Notes under the pieces: model-generated
The model's database searches: none
What the model was told of the DNA's origin: nothing
Seen by the model: only the letters and a program-made list of their open reading frames with translations
Shown: positions 56,316 to 64,000 of the stretch, piece after piece
How the letters are laid out: every line of letters begins with the position of its first letter
Position numbering within the stretch: the stretch's first letter is position 1
NCBI GenBank assembly: GCA_039105265.1
Contig: JAPFFF010000031.1
Location: 558,001 to 622,000 of the forward strand
Direction of reading: 5' to 3'
Origin: Tritrichomonas musculus
Taxonomy: Eukaryota > Parabasalia > Tritrichomonadida > Tritrichomonadidae
Length of the DNA stretch: 64,000 nucleotides
Program-made: the position numbers and the translations under genes

Positions 56316-59300
56316 TTATTTTTTTAGCGAATATTTATGCGGAGATTTTGATTTTTCATTTCGAGTAAAATTTGATATTGGTTTGGGACATCTAACATCT
56401 TTTAGAGTAGTATTTCGTATTTGCTTTTCTATTTTTGAAATCGTACCATTTATTCGCATTCGATAAACTTCTATTTCAGAAAGGACCATATTGATCTGTC
56501 TTTGTAATGATACCATTTCTCCCTCAAAAGTCATAACAAAAGATCTATTCTCTTTCACTGCTCTTAAAGTATTAAATCTGGATTTCAACTGAACAAGATA
56601 TTTATACAAATTTTCAACCTTTTGACTCATTAACATCAAGTTTCTAGACGAAACAATTTCATCATATCGATTAATTTCTTTGGATATTGATTCATTTTCA
56701 ATTGTTATGAAACTAATCTGACGATTTATTTCATTTATAGAGCTTCTATCATGCTTTAATGCATTACAAAGGGCTCTTACATTTGATTTTGGTTCTTTTG
56801 CCATGTCTGTTAAATAATTAGTTATCGATTCTACAAGATATTCTTGGTCTGCAATTTGGTCAGATAACATTTGGCCTTCTGAAACTATATCATTATAATG
56901 GCGATTAATTGATTCGATTTTATCTAGTTTTTGCTGTTTTTTATCCAATATATTTCGGTCAACTTCAATTTGAGCTGGCTCATGAGTTTCTGCAGAATAC
57001 ATGAGTGGATCAACAATTTTGAGTCTTTTTAAGAGTGAATTTATATCAAGCTGCTTTCTAACATTTGTCATTTTAATTATTTTTAATTCAAGTTTCTTTT
57101 TGGTGAGCATTGCAACCAAATCTCTATGCTCCATTTTCTTTAAAAAGCTTTTTGGGTTTAATTTACTATTTTCAATAATTTCATTACGAATTTTCTCTAA
57201 TGATTGAATTTGATTAGTTTGAGATTTTGAATTAGCTTTTTCAACATCTCTTTTAATATTTAATTCAAGTTTATTCAATTTTTCAGGAGGGACAATTTTG
57301 AAGCTTTTTAACCATTTTTCTCTCTTTTTGCTTTTCATTTCAAGCTCTCTTTTAAGCGCAGATACATCTGTTTCGAGTTCATCTAGTTGACAACTACTTT
57401 TAAAAACCGAATCGTTTATTTTATCTTCGTTAATGAATCTTTGCAATTTACTATTTAAAATAGAGGCAAGAATTGTTCTAAAGGATTCATCAGTCTGCGT
57501 GAATGTATCAAACTCTTCGATTGCCAATTCATTGTTTTTTCTCAAAAAAGATTCGAATTCATTAGAATCACGAAATTCATTATAAAACGCTTGCGACGAA
57601 GATAAATCCAAGCTTGATATATTTTGCTGACTAAGATGGATATTTCCATTATCTCTAATTTGATTTACTAGTTTTTTATGATGATTATACAATAAATGCA
57701 CAAAGAGATCGCATTTATCAGGTGAAATTACTGGAATTCGCAGTGGAGTTCGTTTACTACTGTAATGACGATGCCTTGTTCCATCTGTAGCATAAGAAAC
57801 AGATGATAATACTTCAAATGATCTTACCGATGCCATTTTTATTTCGGAGTAATTACTTACTTGCATATCATTATCATTTTTAATATTAGAAGATGTTTCT
57901 TTTTTATTATCACTTTTCATAGAAGATGCATCGCTTTCATTTGACTCATTACTATTTTTTTGATTATTATTACTTTCACTATTGTTTTTTTGATTATTAT
58001 TAATTTCACTATTATTTATAGATGAATCTTTTTTTGTTTGGCTTAAATCTGACTTTTTTTCATTTTGCATAGAATTTGATGAACTTTTTTGATTTTTTTT
58101 AATTGAATCTTTGCCATTACTTTTACTACTTAATTTCTGGTGACTAGTGGTAGAACTGAACGCGCTTTCGGAATAATAATCATAATCTTTGTATTCAGAT
58201 TCTTTGGATTGAGTATATTCTGAGCTACTAAGTATTTTAGAGTTTTTTATTTTTTTTTGATCTTTTGCAGTTTTCTGGTCGCCTTTTTGACTGCCTGCTA
58301 TTATATCATTTACTATCCTAGCTCTTTTTTTATCAAGTTTAGGGGATTTTGATTTTGACGATTGCGTATTTAAACTATGACCACCTTTCATAATGTCACT
58401 GCTTTTATTTGCTGTTTGAACTTTTTCATTTGATTTTAAATCACCAACAAGGCTAGAATCATCATAATTAAGTTTGTATGAGCTTGTTAGAGACATTTTT
58501 TCTGTTGAAGTTGTTAATGACGCTACTTGTTTGTGACTATCTTTTTGATCATTTTTACTGCGATTATCATCAGTTGACTGGCAGAGAGACGATAGATTAG
58601 CTGTAGAGACGTTAGAGCTTAAACTCAAATCAAACGCCACTAATAAAGATTCCGGGTCAACACCCTTAATTTTGCAATGATATTTTTGGTTTCTCTCCAT
58701 TTGCTGATGAAAGTTTATAATATTAAGCTTATCCTGGCGCAAGTTTTGGCAGATAGATATTGATTTGTTTAGTTTCTCTAGTAGGCTTATAAGCTGCTCA
58801 CAATCATTGTACTGGGAAATTGCTGAAAACTGCTTTTGTAAAAAATCAATATCTTTTTCATATAAACGCTTTTGATCTTCCAATTTTTCTTTTTTCTTTT
58901 TTAATTCTTTGATTTCACTCAAAAATTTTTCTTCATATAAATTTTGCTGTCGAATTAATTGCAATCTTGAATATAAATCTTTTAATTCATGCTTAACAAG
59001 GCGGATAATAGCATCAATAGCTTCTTTTGGAGTTAATACTTGTTTTGTTGCTTCGTTTTTACATTTAGATACTTGGCGAATCGAATTCATCATTTTTTCA
59101 CGATTTTTAACAATTTTAATTTGGTCATTTAAAGAAATATCAATTGAATTGTGTCTTTTCATCAAAATAATGTAAGTAGTGTATCTTTCTTTGAATGAGT
59201 TTAACAATTTTGTATTTGATTCGAATAGCGAATTGATTGATGATTCAAAATGATCATGATATTTAATATATTCTTTTCTCTCTTTAACCAATGATGACTT

Positions 59301-59351
59301 TATTTTAGATAATTTTTCAATTTGCGTCGAAATATCATCATTACTTATCAT
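56316..59351 (-). CDS. Large coiled-coil protein, unassigned (1,011 aa)
   Basis: Long heptad-rich helices span about 1-220 (EIKELKKKKEKLEDQKRLYE) and 640-990 (MVSLQRQINMVLSEIEVYRM), separated by a disordered S/N/K-rich linker (about 240-510) with repeated NNNQKNSNES phrases. The C-terminus is basic and serine-containing (RNEKSKSPHKYSLKK). Such architecture suits a cytoskeletal, centrosomal or flagellar-root protein, but nothing identifies a family. The start ATG is at 59,351. Confidence 0.7.
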   Translation of the reverse strand: MISNDDISTQIEKLSKIKSSLVKERKEYIKYHDHFESSINSLFESNTKLLNSFKERYTTYIILMKRHNSIDISLNDQIKIVKNREKMMNSIRQVSKCKNEATKQVLTPKEAIDAIIRLVKHELKDLYSRLQLIRQQNLYEEKFLSEIKELKKKKEKLEDQKRLYEKDIDFLQKQFSAISQYNDCEQLISLLEKLNKSISICQNLRQDKLNIINFHQQMERNQKYHCKIKGVDPESLLVAFDLSLSSNVSTANLSSLCQSTDDNRSKNDQKDSHKQVASLTTSTEKMSLTSSYKLNYDDSSLVGDLKSNEKVQTANKSSDIMKGGHSLNTQSSKSKSPKLDKKRARIVNDIIAGSQKGDQKTAKDQKKIKNSKILSSSEYTQSKESEYKDYDYYSESAFSSTTSHQKLSSKSNGKDSIKKNQKSSSNSMQNEKKSDLSQTKKDSSINNSEINNNQKNNSESNNNQKNSNESNESDASSMKSDNKKETSSNIKNDNDMQVSNYSEIKMASVRSFEVLSSVSYATDGTRHRHYSSKRTPLRIPVISPDKCDLFVHLLYNHHKKLVNQIRDNGNIHLSQQNISSLDLSSSQAFYNEFRDSNEFESFLRKNNELAIEEFDTFTQTDESFRTILASILNSKLQRFINEDKINDSVFKSSCQLDELETDVSALKRELEMKSKKREKWLKSFKIVPPEKLNKLELNIKRDVEKANSKSQTNQIQSLEKIRNEIIENSKLNPKSFLKKMEHRDLVAMLTKKKLELKIIKMTNVRKQLDINSLLKRLKIVDPLMYSAETHEPAQIEVDRNILDKKQQKLDKIESINRHYNDIVSEGQMLSDQIADQEYLVESITNYLTDMAKEPKSNVRALCNALKHDRSSINEINRQISFITIENESISKEINRYDEIVSSRNLMLMSQKVENLYKYLVQLKSRFNTLRAVKENRSFVMTFEGEMVSLQRQINMVLSEIEVYRMRINGTISKIEKQIRNTTLKDVRCPKPISNFTRNEKSKSPHKYSLKK

Positions 59352-60305
59352 TCATAAATCAATATAAAAAATTGAAATAAAACGTATAAAATCGAACAAA
59401 TAAATATTCAAATATAAATTCGCCCAAAATATGCTTTTATATTATGTATTTTTTGAAAAATATATAATTACTTGTTTGATATGAGATAAAACACTATTTG
59501 TTAAAAATAAAATCATATTTATGAAGAATAACGAAAATCTTTTTAAGTTTTATCAAAGTAAATAAAGAAAGTTTAAAAAAAGTAATGCTTGATAATAAAA
59601 ATATAAATGATAATAATGATTTTTTTCGAATTTTTTGGTCATTTGGTAAAAATATTGATATGGATTTGTTATTCAATTTTGTTAAAAAAGTTTATTTCAA
59701 ATAAATTTGTGTATAGATCAAATTCCAATGACTGCAGGTGCAAATTAATGATGATAGAATCTTTCCATTTTTCAAGAAGCCAGAAAAATAATAAAAATTG
59801 AAAATTCAAATTATTTTATTTTATTATTTTTTCAAAGAAATTGAGAAATCTCGTTTTTCTTTTTCGTATTTTTCAATACAATAATACGATTTGGTAAAAT
59901 ATATTTTTTAATTTAAAATTATATGTCTTAACCATGCTACATTATGATTTATATTTTGATTGGCTAATCAGGCATTTAGATAATCAATAGTTTAGTTAAG
60001 ATGATGTGAATAATGTGAAGGATGATTCAATTTTCTAATTTATCTCAAATTCCATCTCAAATACAGAAAATTATCGGTCAATCATAAAAAATTTATGAAT
60101 TGGCTATTTTTCTTTTTATGTGATTCATTTTAGCATTTTCATTTAAATCAAAAAACTTTCTAAATATAAAAAACTCTTAAAAGTTGCGATCATTGACTAA
60201 ACAATCATATACTAATTCAAAATTGATTTGGATTATTAACAACTTTTTATTAAAAAAAAGTGAATTGTTATCACCTCTTGTTTCAAATTTTTTATTATTT
60301 TTAAA
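59352..60305. other. AT-rich divergent intergenic region
   Basis: Almost 1 kb between divergent genes, with no coherent frame and no repeat noted. It ends with ttatcacctcttgtttcaaa before the ATG at 60,306, resembling the actin leader region. Confidence 0.5.
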
Positions 60306-63300
60306 ATGAACCCCTATCTATACAGTGTCCGTCTTCCACTTTTTTTAAAAGAAGATGAAATACAAACAGATGAAAGTAAGAATTTTGATCAACTTGAAAC
60401 ACAAACAGTAACAATTCCTATATCTTTTACACTTCTCGATGTTTTGCAACACGCTACTCCTATAGATAGTTCAGACAAGCACATCAATGCATTACTTGGT
60501 GAGATAATTAAATCGCCTAGTTACTTCTTTCCAGATGTTCCTCTTGCTTTTGATCGTCAAGGAATATTCGCGTTTGTTCCAGATGATAATCAAGATCATT
60601 TTATTAATTGGAAATCAATCATCCTTCAAATACACATTGCGTTTTTGAACGAATTTGGATGGGAAGAAATTTCAAAAATACGTTGTTCTTTTTCTAATCA
60701 TTCTCGATCTAACGATGGCAGAAAAGGAGGTCGTGGAAGAGTTAATTTTGGAGGTGGGACTCCAAATGAAGGCCCGTCAGCAATGTATCCTTCTTCATTA
60801 GCAGGAAGTAGAGAAAATCTTGCCAGAAGACAATCATCTGGCAGTATTTTTGTTCGCTCTCAAAGCAAATGCGTAGGATCATTTAGTGATCGATCTCATG
60901 TTGGATCTCGTGTTGGATCAATGTTATCTCCATCATTGGACGAATATCAATATGCTGTTGCGCCACCAATTAGCAGAGAAAAGAAAAGTGAAGTTAATTT
61001 TGAAGATTTAAATCTTGAGTTAAACCAAATTTTAGAATTTCAACTTTCTTGCTCCTTTGAGGACAGTCCATTGTTTAGAGCAACTATTCTTGCTATACAT
61101 TCAAAAGGAATTCTTGATAAATCTCTTGGATTATTATTTTCTGTTCAATTGAAAGAAGAAATTCAAAATGGTGGAATTCAAGTTACAACAGGAAAGTTTA
61201 TTGATCCAACTACTGTTTTTGATGATTATTATAGTGCTTTAATGAGAACTTTACTAACTCCTGAAAGTGAAGACGAAATTAACGATTTAATTGCTCGTGA
61301 TGATGTTGAACCAATTCTCAGCAAATTTGATTTTTTATGCCCATTCCAATGTGTTCCTCATGCACACAAATTTATCGAATCTATTTTGGCACCATTATGT
61401 TTCCATGAAAATCCACAATCTGCAAAAGCGGCTACAAAGTTATTAATGACATTATTCAATGGCCATTCATGGGATCTTCAAAATGTGAAGGTGATAACAG
61501 CTGAAACCGAAATAACAATTGAGCAAGCTTCTGAGCATGTTTTAATATTATGCGGACCATCACCATATGGAAATAATTTTGCAATTCTTAACGGAAAAAT
61601 TACCTTTGAACCAACAAACAGTGGATTTTATGATTATTGCTATGCAAGAATCTCAGCTGTTGGCGAAATCGAAGTTGATAGTTCAATACCAGGCGGAAGA
61701 TACATTGTTCTCCCCGCTGGCTCTCGAAAAGAAATTATTCATGAACTTCCAGCTTTCGACGATAGGAATATCATTAAGTTTGATGATTTAATACCAAAAC
61801 TCGAAACTTTATCAAACTCAGGAGCAACTGCTGTTCATGTTACTGGCGTAATTGAAAGGAACTTTCTTCATGATCTTACGTCTGTTACTGACCATACGGT
61901 TTTTTCAAAGAAATGCGGAGGCTTAGAATCGTTTAAAAAGCTTTGTGATCGTGCAAAAGCATTAAGTCTCCGAGTTCTTATTGATTTTAGCCCACTTGTA
62001 TGCATCAGAAATGGATCAAAGAAATATAGCCAATTTGGAACTATTACTGCTGATTACAGAGGACGTTTGATTACTGCAGATATCCCTGAAACCGAAATGA
62101 TGCTATTAAACTATCGTCAATTGAAATTCTGGGATCTTCTTGCTGACGAACTTCTTGAGCTTCTTGATTCTTGTGGAGTTTCAGGCTTTTATATCGGTTC
62201 AATTGAACATTGGGATACTGTCTTCCCACGCGACTTGCAAGAATTGATGAGACTCGATCCAGATGATACTCCTCATTACCAAGTTAACAATGTTATTGAA
62301 GGAACAATCGTTGCATCTTCAAATCCTGATCAAATGTGCAATTTAATGACCAGAAAAGCAGAATATTCTCCTTACTTATTCAAGATTATGCAAAAGATAT
62401 GGTCAAAAAGACCAGATGCTTTTGTATGGACACAATGCGACCCAGAATTTGAGCCATTCGCTATTAAGAGTGGTCTTATTCCAGCGAACTATGCATTTAG
62501 GAATGTCATTCAATGTTCAATTGAATATTCAGTTCATAATGACAATGTTGATTATGTCAACGCAAACGAAACATTAATTAAACTCTATGAAGAAAGAAAG
62601 AAGAGGAATCCAGAAGGCTCGCTTCTTGTCGCTCCATTTGGTGCATTAATGGATGGTCCATTCAATCTTCCAAATGAAGGACTTTCACTTGCAATTGATC
62701 TTCTCTTTTATCTTACAGATGTTCCTCTTATCAGTGGATGCCTTGATACAGCAATGTTCTATGCAAATGCTTATTCAACGATTAAACAAGTTCGAGAAAA
62801 GAATGCTAAATGGCCTGTTAAATGGTGGCCAAATTATCAACGTTTCTCTGATCTTCTCAAAAATAGAGCATCAACGCGTACAAAGGCTGATTGGGCTCTA
62901 TCAGGTGATGTTAACATTTTACCAGTTTCTTATGATGGCCATCCAATGCGAGCTATTCTTTCTGTTGCTAGAGTATGCCCTCAGACCAAGCGTTGCTGCC
63001 TCATTTGTTTATCATTCTACATGTACAATTTAATCTACGAAGTCAATGTCAAATCATTAAAGATTTTAACTGATAAGCCAACAGATTGTGTCGTTGAAGT
63101 TAAACCAATTCTCGGTGCTGCAGCTGATACTTCTTATTACGGAATTACAGAAGTTCAAGGAACCGGTTCTGCATTCTTCTTAGAACTTCCTAATTTTGCA
63201 ACAGCAGTATATGAAGTTAACATTGTTCAACCTCCAATTCCACCTAATGTTCGTAGAACTTTAATGGATCATGTTTATATTCGACTTACACGTGCTATTC

Positions 63301-64000
63301 GTTATGATTCGCGAACTGTTTTGTCAAACAACAAGATTTTCAATCAAATTTTGAAAGCACTTGAAGAAAACCCAGAAGGTGAAAAGATCATTAAAAACAT
63401 TGGTAAATTGCCACGTGATAAAGATGTACCAAATATTGTTCGTGAAGCTTTGTATTATGCAACAAGAAACAAAAAAGATTCACAAACTCAAGCTTTGATA
63501 GAACTTCAAGACGATGATGATATTGAAAAGAGAGAAGAATCTGCAATAAAAATACTTCATCATCTTGCTGATTCAAAAGAAGAAATTGTTTCTAAAATTG
63601 GAAAGAAAGCAATTGAATTGAACGACCTTGGACCAATTTTATTTGTTGCACCAGAATTGGGTCCATTTTCAAAAGTCGGTGGTCTCTCAACCATGGTTTG
63701 GGAACTTGCAAAAGAACTTGTCAATCTTGGTTTAGATATTCATGTCATTTCTCCATATTATAATGTATCTCCAAAAGGTGAAACTGATTACTTGAAGAAA
63801 TATGGAATTGAATATAAGAGAACAATTGATGTTTATTGCCCTGCCAAAATCACAATTGGTATTCATTATGGCCTTATTGATGGTGTCAAGTGCTGGTTCC
63901 TTCATCATTATTCCTATTTCGCAGCTCCATATCAAACAGGATCATCTTCATTCAGACTTCAACTCCTCGTTATAATGGCAAAGGCTGCCTTAGAACTTTG
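60306..64000 (+). CDS. Glycogen/starch synthase with N-terminal GH13-like region (5' 1,231 codons)
   Basis: The open frame runs from ATG 60,306 beyond the window end. Near the end GPILFVAPELGPFSKVGGLS and VWELAKELVNLGLDIHVISP are the N-terminal signature of GT5 glycogen/starch synthases (KxGGL binds ADP- or UDP-glucose). Residues about 500-700 follow a GH13 amylase barrel (FKKLCDRAKALSLRVLIDFS, then LLDSCGVSGFYIGSIEHWD), but the expected catalytic aspartate after GF(R) is absent. An N-terminal Gly/Ser/Arg-rich linker (about 140-210) follows a short beta domain. It makes reserve glycogen; the GH13-like part may bind glucan. The GT5 domain continues outside the window. Confidence 0.85.
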   Translation, partial: MNPYLYSVRLPLFLKEDEIQTDESKNFDQLETQTVTIPISFTLLDVLQHATPIDSSDKHINALLGEIIKSPSYFFPDVPLAFDRQGIFAFVPDDNQDHFINWKSIILQIHIAFLNEFGWEEISKIRCSFSNHSRSNDGRKGGRGRVNFGGGTPNEGPSAMYPSSLAGSRENLARRQSSGSIFVRSQSKCVGSFSDRSHVGSRVGSMLSPSLDEYQYAVAPPISREKKSEVNFEDLNLELNQILEFQLSCSFEDSPLFRATILAIHSKGILDKSLGLLFSVQLKEEIQNGGIQVTTGKFIDPTTVFDDYYSALMRTLLTPESEDEINDLIARDDVEPILSKFDFLCPFQCVPHAHKFIESILAPLCFHENPQSAKAATKLLMTLFNGHSWDLQNVKVITAETEITIEQASEHVLILCGPSPYGNNFAILNGKITFEPTNSGFYDYCYARISAVGEIEVDSSIPGGRYIVLPAGSRKEIIHELPAFDDRNIIKFDDLIPKLETLSNSGATAVHVTGVIERNFLHDLTSVTDHTVFSKKCGGLESFKKLCDRAKALSLRVLIDFSPLVCIRNGSKKYSQFGTITADYRGRLITADIPETEMMLLNYRQLKFWDLLADELLELLDSCGVSGFYIGSIEHWDTVFPRDLQELMRLDPDDTPHYQVNNVIEGTIVASSNPDQMCNLMTRKAEYSPYLFKIMQKIWSKRPDAFVWTQCDPEFEPFAIKSGLIPANYAFRNVIQCSIEYSVHNDNVDYVNANETLIKLYEERKKRNPEGSLLVAPFGALMDGPFNLPNEGLSLAIDLLFYLTDVPLISGCLDTAMFYANAYSTIKQVREKNAKWPVKWWPNYQRFSDLLKNRASTRTKADWALSGDVNILPVSYDGHPMRAILSVARVCPQTKRCCLICLSFYMYNLIYEVNVKSLKILTDKPTDCVVEVKPILGAAADTSYYGITEVQGTGSAFFLELPNFATAVYEVNIVQPPIPPNVRRTLMDHVYIRLTRAIRYDSRTVLSNNKIFNQILKALEENPEGEKIIKNIGKLPRDKDVPNIVREALYYATRNKKDSQTQALIELQDDDDIEKREESAIKILHHLADSKEEIVSKIGKKAIELNDLGPILFVAPELGPFSKVGGLSTMVWELAKELVNLGLDIHVISPYYNVSPKGETDYLKKYGIEYKRTIDVYCPAKITIGIHYGLIDGVKCWFLHHYSYFAAPYQTGSSSFRLQLLVIMAKAALEL

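Overview
The window looks like nuclear DNA of a parabasalid protist, most likely a trichomonad of the Tritrichomonas/Trichomonas type. It is very AT-rich and its genes appear intronless. Several genes carry a trichomonad-style initiator (TCA followed by pyrimidine and A/T) a few bases before the ATG. It contains a conventional actin gene, an OsmC-family gene with a possible hydrogenosomal presequence, decayed copies of the large ankyrin (DUF3447-like) and BspA-like gene families, and Merlin, mariner, MULE and Polinton elements. The species itself cannot be proven from this sequence.

Positions 1-31,885 are dominated by one nested insertion. A 31.2-kb unit (473-31,670) is flanked by the 8-bp direct repeat gctaagaa and sits between a truncated MAP65/Ase1-like gene (minus strand, 5' end at 115) and a divergently oriented gene starting at 31,886. 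Its two ends are an inverted pair of Merlin/IS1595-type transposase genes, both with 3' ends facing outward, each followed by an array of 129-bp repeats. The right transposase is a full 300-codon frame but has lost two of the three catalytic acids. The left one has all three but is split by a Polinton. Between the two arms lie a mariner remnant, a decayed gene of unknown family, a DUF3447-like pseudogene, a GC-richer noncoding patch and a triple 197-bp repeat.

The Polinton (1,885-25,787, 23.9 kb) has 386/389-bp terminal inverted repeats that differ by about one base plus poly-A length, and a 5-bp target duplication. It carries protein-primed DNA polymerase B, integrase, packaging ATPase, Ulp1-like protease, major capsid protein, a likely minor capsid protein, an HNH protein, a 1,915-codon fibre-like protein and about a dozen short unassigned genes. 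It looks whole and young.

Positions 31,886-46,135 hold host genes: a possible RasGAP-like protein, a small unknown, an inositol polyphosphate kinase with a charged tail, an OsmC protein lacking the first active-site cysteine, and a SCY1-like pseudokinase with HEAT-like repeats. Interspersed are three DUF3447/ankyrin relics and a nested pair of non-autonomous elements (a TTAA-flanked element containing a MITE).

Positions 46,136-51,041 are a second mobile-element cluster. A unit with short inverted ends contains a compositionally distinct island with an SF2 helicase, two unknown proteins and a tRNA-like box A/box B sequence, followed by a broken MULE. A tRNA-Asp(GTC), a broken kinase-Sel1 gene with BspA-like repeats, actin, an unknown 222-codon gene, a 1,011-codon coiled-coil gene, and the 5' 3.7 kb of a GH13-like/GT5 glycogen (starch) synthase complete the window.
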